A stretch of 64,000 nt of DNA from Legionella cincinnatiensis (GCF_900452415.1 NZ_UGNX01000001.1:930001-994000), one strand, 5' to 3'. Positions 35,781 to 47,117 are shown, counted from the first letter of the stretch. Notes: generated from the letters alone by a model not told the origin. A program made the numbers and translations.

Positions 35781-37703
35781 ATGTCAAAAACGTCAAGTGA
35801 TAATCCTCTGCTCCATAAAAATACTGCTATTATTATGAATATGAATATTTCTAAAGAGTTGGCATTATTCCTCGCCAAGCTTCCTAATGAACCGGGTATC
35901 TATCGCATGCTGGATGAAGAGGGTACTGTGCTTTATGTGGGCAAAGCGGCCAATTTGAAAAAACGAGTTACGAGCTATTTTAATAAGCAGAAAACAGGGA
36001 TTAAAACCCGTTCTTTAGTCACTCAAATTGTTTCTATTGAAATTTCAGTGACTCGGAGTGAAACGGAGGCATTACTTTTAGAAAGCAATCTTATTAAAAC
36101 GTTAAAACCCAAATACAATGTTTTATTGCGTGATGATAAATCTTATCCTTATATCCATCTTTCTAATCATCCTCAATTCCCACGAATAGAAAGCTATCGC
36201 TCGAAAAAAAAGCCACTTTCTGGGGATTTCTTTGGTCCTTATCCTAGTAGTGGAGCAGTGAAAGAAACTATAGTAACCATTCAAAAAGTATTTAAAATTC
36301 GTAATTGCCGTGACAGCTATTTTAATGCACGTTCACGGCCTTGTTTACAGTATCAAATTAAGCGCTGTACCGCACCCTGTGTGAATTACATTACTCCAGA
36401 GGACTATAAACGTTCAGTACACGATGCCATGCGTTTTTTACAAGGCAAGTGCCAATTAATTCTCGATGAATTAGCAAAGCGAATAGATAAAGCAGTGAGC
36501 GAGTTGAATTTTGAAGAAGCGGCTCTTTTTCGAGATCAGATTAAAAGCTTACGATTAGTCCAAGAGCAACAAGGAATTTTACAATTACAAGGAGATGCGG
36601 ACGCCATTGCTATTGAAGTAAATCCAGGTTTTGCTTGTGTGCAGTGTGTAACCATTCGTGAGGGGCAAATATTGACAAGCCATAGTTATTTCCCATCTTT
36701 GCCGCAAAACGGATTGGATGAGGAGTTCGGGGTGGATACTCTATGGCAACAAATTTTTAGTGCATTTATTGGCTTTTATTATTTAGATGCTCCGGAAAAA
36801 ATTCCAGCACTAATTATTACGAATCATCCTGTAGAGGATCAAAAAGCACTTCAAGAGGCATTATCACAGCAACGTGGTAAATCATGTAAGCTTCAGGCCA
36901 ACCCTCGTGGGGTTAAATTACGTTGGATGGATTTTGCATTGAATAATTTACGTGTTTCTGTTGCTGAATATGTCACGAAACATTCTACCATGAGATCTCG
37001 TTTTCAAGAGTTAGAGCAGTTTTTAGGACTGAAAAGGCCAATTGAACGAATGGAGTGCTTTGATATAAGTCATACGCTTGGAGAGGCGACGGTGGCATCT
37101 TGTGTTGTATTTGAACAAGAAGGACCTTCTCCTAATCAATATAGGCGTTTTAATATTGAAGGCATCACGCCAGGTGATGATTATGCTGCTATGGAGCAGG
37201 CAATTACTCGTCGTTTTAAACGTTTAGTAGAAACTCAATCTTTACCTGATGTACTCATTATTGATGGAGGTAAGGGGCAGGTTGCTGTTGCTCAAAAAGC
37301 CCTTTCATCTTTAAACATATCCTCTGTGATTTTATTGGGCATCGCAAAAGGACCGGCACGAAAAGCGGGATGGGAAAAGTTAATTTTAGTGCATGACGCA
37401 CGAGAGTTGAGCTTACCTGATGATTCTAAGGCATTGCATTTGTTACAACATATTCGTGATGAAGCGCATCGCTTTGCGATTACTGCTCATCGCAAGAAAA
37501 GACAAAAAAAGCAGTTGGATTCTGTTCTTGAAGACATAGAAGGAGTAGGCAGGAAACGCAGACAAGCATTATTGCATCGTTTTGGAGGGCTGCGTGAACT
37601 TGCAAAAGCCCCGTTAGAAGAAATAGCTAAGGTGCAGGGGATTAATGAGCATTTGGCAAGGCGCATTTTTCAATTTTTTCATGGCGAAAATACATTGCTA
37701 TGA
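35781..37703 (+). CDS. uvrC: Excinuclease ABC subunit C
   Basis: UvrC makes both incisions in nucleotide excision repair. Domains in order: GIY-YIG nuclease ([20 protein letters not shown], residues about 36-60), a Cys-rich zone, the UVR domain ([18 protein letters not shown]), the RNase H-like endonuclease ([22 protein letters not shown]) and a C-terminal helix-hairpin-helix pair ([19 protein letters not shown]). The first 20 residues are atypical; starts at 35835 or 35841 ([11 protein letters not shown]) fit homologues better, and no ribosome binding site decides. Confidence 0.95.
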   Translation: MSKTSSDNPLLHKNTAIIMNMNISKELALFLAKLPNEPGIYRMLDEEGTVLYVGKAANLKKRVTSYFNKQKTGIKTRSLVTQIVSIEISVTRSETEALLLESNLIKTLKPKYNVLLRDDKSYPYIHLSNHPQFPRIESYRSKKKPLSGDFFGPYPSSGAVKETIVTIQKVFKIRNCRDSYFNARSRPCLQYQIKRCTAPCVNYITPEDYKRSVHDAMRFLQGKCQLILDELAKRIDKAVSELNFEEAALFRDQIKSLRLVQEQQGILQLQGDADAIAIEVNPGFACVQCVTIREGQILTSHSYFPSLPQNGLDEEFGVDTLWQQIFSAFIGFYYLDAPEKIPALIITNHPVEDQKALQEALSQQRGKSCKLQANPRGVKLRWMDFALNNLRVSVAEYVTKHSTMRSRFQELEQFLGLKRPIERMECFDISHTLGEATVASCVVFEQEGPSPNQYRRFNIEGITPGDDYAAMEQAITRRFKRLVETQSLPDVLIIDGGKGQVAVAQKALSSLNISSVILLGIAKGPARKAGWEKLILVHDARELSLPDDSKALHLLQHIRDEAHRFAITAHRKKRQKKQLDSVLEDIEGVGRKRRQALLHRFGGLRELAKAPLEEIAKVQGINEHLARRIFQFFHGENTLL

Positions 37704-37939
37704 AATAATCTAGGTAAGTAACAGTCTAATATGGTTTTTATTTTATCATAAAGATTTATTTATGATTATTAATGTCAGTCTTAACGAATAGAGAATGAGA
37801 ATATTATTTATAACCCTAGCAAAATTTCTAATATTCGTACTACACTTAGGGTAGATATGCTCGAATAATAATTAGAACAAATTGTATTTAAGCACAGATC
37901 TTGCAGGTAAAAAAATAAAAAGTAAGGTGAGGGGGGCAT

Positions 37940-38653
37940 ATGTATAAAATACTTTCCATTGCATTAATGATGCTCATGGGTGCTGTAGTAAATGCCGCTA
38001 ATTTTTATGGCACAGGATTATGTAGTTATCCTCAATATGACTGTATTAAAGTAGAGTCAGGACAAAGCTGGGAAACTTTATTTCCTGATCCTACCCAACG
38101 TGATATTGTCCAAAGGGTTAATCGTACTTATAACCCTCTATGGGCTGGTAAGGTTATTGCAGTACCAAAAAATTTAGCGTATCTCACTGTTTTTGATGTT
38201 TCTCCTTTCCCACTCAAGATACCTGAAGAGCATCAAAAGCTAATTATTGTCGATCAAGATAAATTAGCTTATGCCGCCTATGATGTTGACGGTAACTTGG
38301 TAAAATGGGGGCCTATTTCATCTGGAAGAGATAGATGTCCTGATGCGAATCGTTCTTGTCGAACTTTAACAGGTATTTATCGCGTCTTTAGTAAAGAAAA
38401 TGAGAAATGTACCTCGGATGTGTTCCCAATCGGTAAAGGTGGAGCCAAGATGCCTTTTTGCATGTTCTTTCATAAAGGCTTTGCATTACATGGTTCCGAA
38501 GATATACCAGGAGTTAGAGCAAGCCACGGTTGTGTAAGGATGTTTACTGCTGATGCTAAATGGTTAAATCAAAATTTTGTTGAATTATCCAGTGAACGTA
38601 ATAATTTCATGGGTACAACAATAATCGTTCGTCCAATAAATGACAGTGAGTGA
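37940..38653 (+). CDS. enhA: EnhA, L,D-transpeptidase-fold protein
   Basis: This 237-residue protein has a signal peptide cleaved after VVNAA. An N-terminal LysM-like region (GQSWETLFPDPTQRDIVQRV, then GKVIAVPKNL) precedes a YkuD catalytic domain with the conserved HGSEDIPGVRASHGCVRM, including His and catalytic Cys. It is the first gene of enhABC, an 'enhanced entry' locus in L. pneumophila linked to host-cell entry and cell-wall handling. A GTGAGGGGGG stretch precedes the ATG. Confidence 0.92.
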   Translation: MYKILSIALMMLMGAVVNAANFYGTGLCSYPQYDCIKVESGQSWETLFPDPTQRDIVQRVNRTYNPLWAGKVIAVPKNLAYLTVFDVSPFPLKIPEEHQKLIIVDQDKLAYAAYDVDGNLVKWGPISSGRDRCPDANRSCRTLTGIYRVFSKENEKCTSDVFPIGKGGAKMPFCMFFHKGFALHGSEDIPGVRASHGCVRMFTADAKWLNQNFVELSSERNNFMGTTIIVRPINDSE

Positions 38654-38658
38654 GAAAA

Positions 38659-39228
38659 ATGATGAATACAATAAAAAAATTCACTTCGATTTCATTGATT
38701 CTTTTCTTAGGGCTGTTATCTACTCACCTTGACGCGGCTACTAAATCCAAAAAAAACAAAAATGAGGATGGACAAGCAAAATCCGCAAAAGAGGAAACTC
38801 GATTTCCCATAGGCTGCAGACCGGTTGGGTATAAGGAAAGTTTAAAAATATTGAGCCTTTATCCAGGAAAAGAGGGCGCCTTACAATCTTTATATTTCTT
38901 TTTCAATAAATTGCCACAAACCGTAAGTTTATACCAAATGCGTGATGAGGATAGCGAATATACAACTCGTGTGAATCATACTATTGGCGGTAACCAATGG
39001 GCAGTTTTAGCAACCGGGGAGCCCTTAGTCAAATTTATTTGTACTTTAGGGGATGGTAAAACTTCCTATGGAAAAATTGTAGATTGTGCTGATACGATTA
39101 AAGTGTGTGAGTACGTTCATGTTAAATTTGGTTTAAATAATAAAGGTAATTATTGGATCGTAGATGGTGCTACTAGAAATGAGGCAGTTAATGGGGTAGT
39201 GCATTATGGCATAATACCTGGGGTATAA
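38659..39228 (+). CDS. enhB: EnhB, exported protein of the enh locus
   Basis: This 189-residue protein has a hydrophobic leader (ISLILFLGLLSTHLDA) and a lysine-rich segment, then a compact domain with four cysteines (GCRPVGYKES, FICTLGDGK, DCADTIKVCEYV) that likely form disulfides. I identify it as EnhB from its position between enhA and enhC. The function is unknown. An in-frame GTG at 38650 overlapping the enhA stop is an alternative start; the ATG pair at 38659-38664 fits the leader better. Confidence 0.85.
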   Translation: MMNTIKKFTSISLILFLGLLSTHLDAATKSKKNKNEDGQAKSAKEETRFPIGCRPVGYKESLKILSLYPGKEGALQSLYFFFNKLPQTVSLYQMRDEDSEYTTRVNHTIGGNQWAVLATGEPLVKFICTLGDGKTSYGKIVDCADTIKVCEYVHVKFGLNNKGNYWIVDGATRNEAVNGVVHYGIIPGV

Positions 39229-39283
39229 ATCTGAATTATAAAAAAATTCGGGTTAAATTGCCGTGTTAAGAGGGAGAATTTTC

Positions 39284-42200
39284 ATGAAATCGCTAGTACC
39301 TTGGGTATGTTTGTTTGTTGCATCAGCCGGCCAACAAGCTTTTGCTGATGATTTCAGTGCTTATCGATTAGGCAACTATAATAAAGCGATTGAACCTTTG
39401 ATGAGTCAATCAGGAAAAAATGCTGTTGCTGATTATTACTTAGGTCGAATTTACCTGTACGGGTATGGCCAACTAAAAAACAATCAGCTTGCTATACGTT
39501 ATTTTACCCAATCGGCGCAAAAAGGATATCTGCCTGCCATTTTACTCATGGCCAAATACTCTTTATTACATGAAAAAAATTCAGAGCAAGCTTTAGAGTG
39601 GTTTAAAAAAGCGGCAGATGCTGGTGATGTAGATGCCCAAATGTTTACTGCAGCGGCTTATATGTATGGCGTTGGCGTCAAAAAAAATAGTGATATAGCA
39701 ACTCGTTATTATATTAATGCAGCAAAAAATGGTAATTCAATTGCCCAATTTACTTTAGCAACGAATTTTATAGACAGCCGAAATGCATCAAATCGTAAAT
39801 TAGGTCTTATTTGGTTGAATAAATCAGTTGCCAATAATAATCCTCAGGCTCTTACTAAATTAGCTCATCTTTATATTGAAGGAAAATTGGTTGATAAAGA
39901 TGAAGATAAAGGAATCGAATTATTAAATCGGGCAGTATCTCAAGGTTTTGCACCGGCAATGGTTGCTTTGGGCGAATTGGCTTTAGAGCATAATCAAAAA
40001 GAGCAAGCTCTGGAGTGGTTTAATAAAGCAAGTAATCAGCAGAATGATCAGGCATACTTGGATTTGGCTCATATTTATTTACAATCCAAAGGTCCACTTT
40101 ATGATCCTAAAACTGCTTTTATGTGGACTTTAAAAGCGGCGCAAGATGGACTACCCCAAGGTAAACGTGAGTTGGCCGAAATGTACCAAAAAGGAATAGG
40201 AGTTGAAGCGGATTCTAATATAGCAAAGCAATGGTTGAACCAAGCCAATCAAGATGAAAGCTCAAAAAATCAAGAGGCTGCTTTGGCACAAGCCGCATTG
40301 TGGTTGAGTAATGGTGTAACGGATAAATTGGAGCAGACTGATTTCCAAATGCAAGGGATATTAAGTGCCTGGCAAAATCCATCTGTATTAGGTGATTTTG
40401 CTTATAATCAAGCACCCAAATTGAAGAATGTGGTGCGTCAATCTGTATTTAAACCTCAATTTGAATTGATTCAGCCTAATGATGTACCTATAACCAGTTT
40501 TTATGATGTACTACTTCGTAAAAATCCTGATTTCCAAGCCAATCAATGGACTTATCCTTTTTATCCTTTAAACAAACAGTTAGCTGCTGCATTAAGGGAG
40601 CATAGTCCTATTTTTAACCAAACGAATTTACCTGTTCCTTATGTTGATGCAAATTATTACGATTATGACGATAACTCACAAGCGAGCATCCTGGATTTAT
40701 GGACAGATGGTTGGCAAGCACAACTGAATTATATGTCTATTTTTAACAATTTATATTCCAGAGCAATATTAGGTGATGCTCAATCACAGTTTGAAATAGG
40801 GCAAATGTTTCAATACGGTATTGGTGTTGCTCAAAGTGATGCTTCTGCAATTATTTTTTATCAAAATGCGGCACAACAACAACATTTAGGCGCCGAGTAC
40901 AATCTAGGCATGTTGTATTTGCAACATGCTAAAGATAAAAATGATTATCAGCTTGCTTTAAATGATTTAACGGATGCTGCATTTAAGGGAAATAAAAAGT
41001 CTCAATATGTGCTTGCTAGAATTTTGACCCAAGGAGTAACGGGTCAAGATGGAACAGTATATATTCAGCCTAACCAAGAACAGGCAACGTCTATGTTGTA
41101 TCTGGCTGCTGCTAATAATTATGGTCCTGCGGAATATGAATTAGCAGATAATTTGGCACGACAAAATGATAGTGCATTAAGCGTCAATGTCAGAAAGCAT
41201 AAAATAGCAATGATACGTCAGCTTTATCAAGGAGCCGCAGATCGCGGAGTATCTCAAGCTTTATTACCACTTGCTTTTTATAATGCAATGGATGAGGACA
41301 AGCAAAGACAAGATCAAGCGTTCCAGATTGCTAAGGAGCAAGCCTTGGTGGGTAATGATGACGCCGCGCTCTTGTTAGGTTTACTTTATGATCGAGGCAT
41401 TGGGGTAACAGCTGATCCTGGACAAGCAATCACTTGGTATCAACAATCAGGAAAAAATGCTGTAAGCGATTTTATTTTGGGTACTTATGTAGCAGAAGGA
41501 AAAGGCATTGCTCAGGATACGGCAAGAGGAATGGAACAGTTACAACAATCTGTTAATGATAAATTTTCTTACGCTGATTTCAATATGGCTGTGTTACAAA
41601 AACAGATGGGCGTGGAGTTTTTACCTAATTTGATCCAAGCTTATCAGCTAGGAAATAGCCATGCTGGGATTGTTTTAGCTGATTATTATTTAATAGACAA
41701 TTCTGATCCCCAAAAAATGCAGGAGGCGAAACAAATTTACGCCGGTCTTGCTGAAAAAGGAGATCAGTACGCTCAATTAAAATTAGCATACATGCTGCAG
41801 AAGGGTTTAGGCTCTGAACCGGATTTGACTGAAGCACAACGCTGGTATACTGCTTCAGCAGAACAAGGAAATCCTCTAGCTCAATACCTATTAGCTCAAT
41901 TATATCAACTGGGTATTAATAGTGATCCCGATTATAATTTGGCACGAGAGTGGTACCAAAAGGCAGCTACGGCATTGCCTGAGGCTTTAGTTGCATTAGG
42001 CTTTATACATGAAACTGTTGATGATAATTATCCTAAGGCATTGAAAGAATATGAAGAAGCAGCTGCCAAAGGCGATGCTTTAGGAACATATGATTTAGGC
42101 TTAATGTATTTATATGGAAAAGGTATCCCTGTGGATTACCAAAAGGCTAGGGACTTCTTTGCTGAAGCAGCAAATCAAGGAGTTCATGAAGCAATGAATC

Positions 42201-42892
42201 AATTGGGGACCATTTATTTTTATGGATTAGGGCAGGCTCGAGATACACAACAAGCTTTAGCATGGTATAAAAAAGCAGCAGAACTAGGAAATGCTAATGC
42301 ACTTTATCAATTGGGGTTATTATCTGAGACAGGGGTCATTACCAAGCTTGATTTTAATGACGCACTCAAATATTACCAGCAATCAGCAGATAAAGGTAAT
42401 GAAAAGGCAATGTTGGCTTTAGCTAGAATGTATCACTATGGCCTGGGTGTTGAAAAAAATCCTGAAATGGCAGCAAGTTTTTATCAAAAATTAGCCATAC
42501 GTCAAAATGCTTATGCTCAATACCAATTAGGCACTTATTATTTGGAAGGTACTGCAGGCGAGCGTTCAGTTGCTAAAGGCAAAGAATTATTGCAGCAAGC
42601 AAGTGATAATGGTAATTTGCAAGCACGCCAAGTGTTACAGCGATTAGAAGCACAAACTCAAGCACGAGTTAGTTTTATTGAGCCTGTGTTGATGAATAAT
42701 GCGCCGGTAGCTGCTGCAGGACAAACAGCTGATTTAATGTACCTAGAAGCGCTTAATGAGTGGAATCAAGGTGATGAAGTTTTATCACGAATGATTTTAC
42801 AACGTTTAGTGACCCAATATCCTAACTTTACCCCCGCAAAACGTGCTTTTGATCAATTGAACCAGGCACGATTAGTGAGTATTTATAGTTAA
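39284..42892 (+). CDS. enhC: EnhC, large periplasmic Sel1-repeat protein
   Basis: This 1202-residue protein has a signal peptide cleaved near QQAFADD. The rest is Sel1-like helical repeats of about 36 residues, for example AMLALARMYHYGLGVEKNPE and ALGTYDLGLMYLYGKGIPVD. L. pneumophila EnhC is 1200 residues with the same design; it is reported to inhibit the lytic transglycosylase Slt and limit release of muropeptides that would trigger NOD1. AGAGGGAGA before 39284 selects this start. Sel1 proteins of this type also promote host entry and vacuole trafficking. Confidence 0.95.
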   Translation: MKSLVPWVCLFVASAGQQAFADDFSAYRLGNYNKAIEPLMSQSGKNAVADYYLGRIYLYGYGQLKNNQLAIRYFTQSAQKGYLPAILLMAKYSLLHEKNSEQALEWFKKAADAGDVDAQMFTAAAYMYGVGVKKNSDIATRYYINAAKNGNSIAQFTLATNFIDSRNASNRKLGLIWLNKSVANNNPQALTKLAHLYIEGKLVDKDEDKGIELLNRAVSQGFAPAMVALGELALEHNQKEQALEWFNKASNQQNDQAYLDLAHIYLQSKGPLYDPKTAFMWTLKAAQDGLPQGKRELAEMYQKGIGVEADSNIAKQWLNQANQDESSKNQEAALAQAALWLSNGVTDKLEQTDFQMQGILSAWQNPSVLGDFAYNQAPKLKNVVRQSVFKPQFELIQPNDVPITSFYDVLLRKNPDFQANQWTYPFYPLNKQLAAALREHSPIFNQTNLPVPYVDANYYDYDDNSQASILDLWTDGWQAQLNYMSIFNNLYSRAILGDAQSQFEIGQMFQYGIGVAQSDASAIIFYQNAAQQQHLGAEYNLGMLYLQHAKDKNDYQLALNDLTDAAFKGNKKSQYVLARILTQGVTGQDGTVYIQPNQEQATSMLYLAAANNYGPAEYELADNLARQNDSALSVNVRKHKIAMIRQLYQGAADRGVSQALLPLAFYNAMDEDKQRQDQAFQIAKEQALVGNDDAALLLGLLYDRGIGVTADPGQAITWYQQSGKNAVSDFILGTYVAEGKGIAQDTARGMEQLQQSVNDKFSYADFNMAVLQKQMGVEFLPNLIQAYQLGNSHAGIVLADYYLIDNSDPQKMQEAKQIYAGLAEKGDQYAQLKLAYMLQKGLGSEPDLTEAQRWYTASAEQGNPLAQYLLAQLYQLGINSDPDYNLAREWYQKAATALPEALVALGFIHETVDDNYPKALKEYEEAAAKGDALGTYDLGLMYLYGKGIPVDYQKARDFFAEAANQGVHEAMNQLGTIYFYGLGQARDTQQALAWYKKAAELGNANALYQLGLLSETGVITKLDFNDALKYYQQSADKGNEKAMLALARMYHYGLGVEKNPEMAASFYQKLAIRQNAYAQYQLGTYYLEGTAGERSVAKGKELLQQASDNGNLQARQVLQRLEAQTQARVSFIEPVLMNNAPVAAAGQTADLMYLEALNEWNQGDEVLSRMILQRLVTQYPNFTPAKRAFDQLNQARLVSIYS

Positions 42893-43141
42893 CCTTCTAT
42901 TTTGCAGTATCATGTAGCCTGAATGGGGTATAGTGGGACTCGAGGAATTAATTAAATAATTTGAGTTCCACTTACTTGCACTAAGATTAAAAATTGCGAC
43001 AACAAGTTGACTTTTTGCAACCTCATAACAAGGACTCAAATTCCACTATCTATAATAGTCAGGTTACCAAGCGTGCTTGTTGTTGATATATGATAATAGC
43101 ATTATAATGCCGTTATCATGTGTATCAGTGGGGGCATAACT

Positions 43142-44860
43142 ATGTTAGCGATTCTAGAAGCAAATAAAGCGGGCCTTCTCCAGCCAAAACATTGGCTCAA
43201 TAATATTATTGCTGGAGTTATTGTAGGTGTTGTTGCCTTACCGCTTGCTATGGCATTCGCAATTGCATCGGGAGCTAAACCAGAACAAGGGCTCTACACC
43301 GCTATTGTGGCTGGATTGTTTGTTTCGATATTTGGAGGGAGTCGACTGCAAATTGCAGGCCCAACGGGTGCATTTATCGTTATTTTATCGGGTATTACAG
43401 CAAAATACGGCATTGAAGGCTTACAAATCGCAAGTATAATGGCAGGGGGAATGTTGCTATTACTTGGTTTGGCGAAAATGGGTGCCATTATTAAATTTAT
43501 ACCCGACCCAGTAATCGTCGGCTTTACTGCAGGGATTGGCATTATTATCTGGGTGGGACAATGGCAAGATTTTTTTGGACTCCCTGCTGTTACGGGGGAG
43601 CATTTTCATACTAAATTGATTCATTTAATTCAAGTGCTTCCTCAATTCCACTTAGCAACTACTTTGTTGGCCATTCTTGCACTCCTATTAGTTATTTATA
43701 GTCCCAAAGTACCATTACTAAAGCGTGTTCCTGGACCTTTGGTAGCACTGATCGTTACGACTTTAATTCAAGTAATATTTCAATTCAAAGGAATCAAAAC
43801 AATTGGTTCCGCTTTTGGCGGGATTCCTCAGGGGATGCCTGCATTTGCTCTCCCTTCCGTCACCTGGGACAAAATCATTGAATTGATTGGCCCTGCATTT
43901 ACAATTGCGATGCTTGGAGCCATCGAGTCGCTCTTATCTGCTGTGGTTGCTGATGGTATGGCTGGCACTAGACATGACTCCAATCAGGAACTAGTGGGTC
44001 AAGGATTGGCTAACATTGTAGCTCCTTTGTTTGGAGGATTTGCTGCAACGGGGGCAATTGCACGAACAGCAACTAATATCCGTAATGGGGGTACAGCCCC
44101 AATTGCGGGAATTGTTCATTCAATTACTTTAATCATTATTTTATTGATATTGGCTCCTTTAGCGGTCCATATTCCATTGGCTACATTGGCTGCCATACTT
44201 TTTGTGGTCGCTTGGAATATGAGTGAAGCGAAGCATTTTATTAAAATGCTGCATCGAGCTCCTTTGGCCGATGCTGTGATTTTGTTGATTACCTTTGTAC
44301 TGACTGTTTTTGCCGATCTGGTAGTCGCAGTTAATATTGGTGTCATTCTAGCAACACTCCAGTTTCTGCGCAGAATGGCCACCAGTGTCGAAGTTCGTCA
44401 GGCGACAGAGCAGGAATTGGTACAGGAATTTGCACACAGAGGGTTTATCACTTTACCACCTGGAGTGTTAGTTTTTACTGTCGAAGGTCCTTTCTTTTTT
44501 GGAGCTGTCGAAAATTTTGAACGTGCTTTAGCTGGAACACATACCGATCCCAAATATCTTATTATTCGACTTAAATGGGTTCCTTTTATCGATATAACCG
44601 GCCTGCAAACTTTAGAAGAGGTTATTAACGATTTACAAAAGCGTGGTGTCAACGTCATGTTGTCTGGCGCTAATGACCGGGTTAGGGGAAAATTGCAAAA
44701 ATCTGGGATTATCGATTTGATTGGAGAAAAAAATAATTTTCATACTTTTGATGAAGCCTTAGTTTTTCTAAAAGAAAGTATGCCTGAATTAAGTGATGCT
44801 TCGTCTTCCCAGCAAATTGTTGTAAGCGACTTTGCTCAAAATGTGCGGAATCCAGATTAA
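43142..44860 (+). CDS. SulP-family anion transporter
   Basis: This 572-residue protein has 10-14 membrane segments typical of SLC26/SulP, with VVALPLAMAFAIASGAKPEQ, IAGPTGAFIVILSGI and the AGMTGTRHD-like MAGTRHDSNQELVGQGLAN stretch, then a cytosolic STAS domain (residues about 440-545, IRLKWVPFIDITGLQTLEEV). Substrates in the family are sulfate, bicarbonate or dicarboxylates; here it cannot be specified. GGGGGC upstream supports 43142 as the start. It stands alone. Confidence 0.92.
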   Translation: MLAILEANKAGLLQPKHWLNNIIAGVIVGVVALPLAMAFAIASGAKPEQGLYTAIVAGLFVSIFGGSRLQIAGPTGAFIVILSGITAKYGIEGLQIASIMAGGMLLLLGLAKMGAIIKFIPDPVIVGFTAGIGIIIWVGQWQDFFGLPAVTGEHFHTKLIHLIQVLPQFHLATTLLAILALLLVIYSPKVPLLKRVPGPLVALIVTTLIQVIFQFKGIKTIGSAFGGIPQGMPAFALPSVTWDKIIELIGPAFTIAMLGAIESLLSAVVADGMAGTRHDSNQELVGQGLANIVAPLFGGFAATGAIARTATNIRNGGTAPIAGIVHSITLIIILLILAPLAVHIPLATLAAILFVVAWNMSEAKHFIKMLHRAPLADAVILLITFVLTVFADLVVAVNIGVILATLQFLRRMATSVEVRQATEQELVQEFAHRGFITLPPGVLVFTVEGPFFFGAVENFERALAGTHTDPKYLIIRLKWVPFIDITGLQTLEEVINDLQKRGVNVMLSGANDRVRGKLQKSGIIDLIGEKNNFHTFDEALVFLKESMPELSDASSSQQIVVSDFAQNVRNPD

Positions 44861-44916
44861 GAAAATTTTTGATCATCAGCAGAGTATGGAAAGGAGATAA
44901 ACTACTCATTTTTTTC

Positions 44917-45102
44917 TTATGGATTATCGGCTGAGTCTGTATTCTCTTCAAGATAACGGATCTCGTGTTTCTCAAGGTACTCTCGAATTAATTGCCTGAC
45001 AACTTGAGAGGGAGTCAAATCTTGGGAAGCGCAGAGCTTTTCAAACGCCTGTTTTTTTCGCGGATCCATTAGTACGGTAAAACGCGCTGTCTTACTTTCC
45101 AC
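44917..45102 (-). CDS. Ribbon-helix-helix (CopG-like) protein
   Basis: This 61-residue protein has the RHH pattern: a basic beta strand TARFTVLMDPRKKQAFEKLC, then TPSQVVRQLIREYLEKH. Such proteins are dimeric DNA-binding repressors, often antitoxins or plasmid regulators. No toxin partner lies next to it. It converges on the SulP gene. Confidence 0.75.
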   Translation of the reverse strand: MESKTARFTVLMDPRKKQAFEKLCASQDLTPSQVVRQLIREYLEKHEIRYLEENTDSADNP

Positions 45103-45497
45103 TTATTGTTGCCCTCATATGTTTAGGTAATAATATATTATAATCACATTCCAAGTGTTGTAGAAACATCCCTTTTTGGTAAGAAGCCGAAAACTTTATT
45201 GGTTTATTATATAGTGCTATCCACTAAGTTCTGTATATCGTTGCAAGCTCGTTCTGCTTTGATGGATCCTCTTTCACCTCACTTTACTTGCCTTGTCTAG
45301 AACTGAGCGTATGACACTATAGAAATTGACTGTTATTATTTTGATTTTTATTAAATCTCTAGTGGTGACAGCGTAGCACATCTCTCTATTTTTCTATGAA
45401 ATAAATTCTTGCATCTTTGATAATATTTACTCAAAATAGCTTGTGCTTTATCTGATTTAAAATCAGGTATCTAAATTCATATAACAGGGGTGTTGAG
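45103..45497. other. Intergenic region upstream of the candidate effector
   Basis: This 395-bp AT-rich gap separates divergent genes. I see no open frame of value, no tRNA and no strong hairpin. AGGGGTG before the ATG at 45498 acts as ribosome binding site (acaggggtgttgagatg). I did not find a convincing PmrA or CpxR box. Confidence 0.4.
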
Positions 45498-46835
45498 ATG
45501 AAACATACGTTAACTATTTGCGTATTTGATCATACTGTAGAAGGTAATCCTTTTTGGCATGGTTCTTTTTTTCTATCTAAATTGAATGAAAGCAAACAGT
45601 TGCTTGAGGTCGCGGAGACCTGGGGATTTTATGGTGTAACAAGTACAACTGATAGAAAGAGTTGGTGGGGTAAATTAAAAACTAAATTTGCTTTGGATGT
45701 TGATTTTCAAGGTAATCATGGAATACTCACTCACGAAGAAGTTCGATTTATGGATCTTGGTCATGGGTTGCATGGATATACTTTTGAACTTACTGAGGAG
45801 CAATTTAATGAGATACAAAAAAGATGCACTAAAGCAGTAGCAGATCAAGAGGCTGCCATTAAAGAAATTGTAGGTTCTGAAATCCCATCGGATCCATCGC
45901 GAAAAGTGAGATTTTATAAAGAAGAACCAGTATCCAAGCATATTTTTGAGATAGAGAAATACAAAGCAAAAATGGAGGGGCGTCCTTCTCGCTTAAAGCC
46001 ATTTGATTTACAAGTGTCCTTTGGTTTTTGGGGACCAAGTCTTGAAAAATCTCATACTTGTAAAAGTGAAGCCCTTAATCTATTAGAAGGGATATTAACA
46101 GAAGAACAACTTGCACCTTTTAAAGCTACTTCCTTGCCGCGATTTATACGTGGTTTAGAGCCTATTCTGTTACATAGTACTGGTAAATTGCGCACTCATA
46201 CTCGAAGTTCTGGCAAAGAGGTTTTCTATCGTGATAGACGCGATGAAGATGTTAAATTGTATTGGAGTGTTCCTCCTCAACATGTTGAAGCTTTGTCAAC
46301 AGATACAATAGATTTATTATCTATAGACAAAGAATATATTGCAGAAGTTAAGAGCACTGTGAGTAAGTTGCAGCGTTTGGAGTGGTCATTAAGAAATGCT
46401 TCTTTGCCTACTCAATATCAAGAATATAAAGATAATTTAATTGATAAAGTCATTACGTGTTACAAAGCATTTGCTATTGTGGAGCCTAAAAAAGATACAA
46501 AAATATCAGGATGGCAAGGATTTGCTCTTTCTCTATTCTCATTACCAAGAAGTAGAGAGGAGAAAAAATTACAAGACAAAATTCATCAGGCCAAAATGCT
46601 TTTAAATTCTATTTACATGGCAATTGCTGATGGATGGGTAATTGACGAGAGGTATCCTTCCGAAGTATCTGCTACTGAACATGATGAAGATTATAATCCA
46701 CTTGAGGCAGTTGTTTCTTATTTATCGATTGATGATAAGAAAGAACTTTGCCAGATATTAGGACGCACTTATGTCGAGCGCGAAGAAGACGAAGAAATGA
46801 GTGAAGAATCACTTTCATTTGCAGCACAAATGTAG
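45498..46835 (+). CDS. Candidate Dot/Icm effector, unknown fold
   Basis: This 445-residue cytosolic-looking protein has no domain I recognise. The first 95 residues contain NPFWHGSFFLSKLNESKQLL, WGFYGVTSTTDRKSWWGKLK and HGLHGYTFELTEEQF, a pattern that might be a papain-like or NTF2-like fold, but this is not secure. The middle is helical. The C-terminus has REEDEEMSEESLSFAAQM, an acidic E-block followed by a short hydrophobic end, as in many Dot/Icm substrates. It has its own terminator and promoter gap. Effector status is inference. Confidence 0.6.
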   Translation: MKHTLTICVFDHTVEGNPFWHGSFFLSKLNESKQLLEVAETWGFYGVTSTTDRKSWWGKLKTKFALDVDFQGNHGILTHEEVRFMDLGHGLHGYTFELTEEQFNEIQKRCTKAVADQEAAIKEIVGSEIPSDPSRKVRFYKEEPVSKHIFEIEKYKAKMEGRPSRLKPFDLQVSFGFWGPSLEKSHTCKSEALNLLEGILTEEQLAPFKATSLPRFIRGLEPILLHSTGKLRTHTRSSGKEVFYRDRRDEDVKLYWSVPPQHVEALSTDTIDLLSIDKEYIAEVKSTVSKLQRLEWSLRNASLPTQYQEYKDNLIDKVITCYKAFAIVEPKKDTKISGWQGFALSLFSLPRSREEKKLQDKIHQAKMLLNSIYMAIADGWVIDERYPSEVSATEHDEDYNPLEAVVSYLSIDDKKELCQILGRTYVEREEDEEMSEESLSFAAQM

Positions 46836-46839
46836 TTTT

Positions 46840-46874
46840 AAAGAGCAACTCTTTGCAGGGGAGTTGCTCTTTTT
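46840..46874 (+). terminator. Strong rho-independent terminator
   Basis: AAAGAGCAACTC at 46840-46851 pairs perfectly with GAGTTGCTCTTT at 46861-46872, followed by TT. It starts 5 nt after the candidate effector gene. Confidence 0.95.
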
Positions 46875-47117
46875 GCTTCATTTTTATCTTCTATAAAATT
46901 TCTTGTTTCTCAATTCATTTGGTATCATAATGAAAAACAATAATGTGTTTTTTTAGACCAAATTAATCTGAAGAGTAAGAATGAGCTTTTGTAAGCGATT
47001 TTCTTTACTATTTCACTAGATCAGCATAAAGGTACTTTATCTTAGTATCCTGAAAAAAATCATGAACGTTTATCAACTGATTCAATTAATAAGTGCCAAT
47101 TTACTGAGGAAATAAAG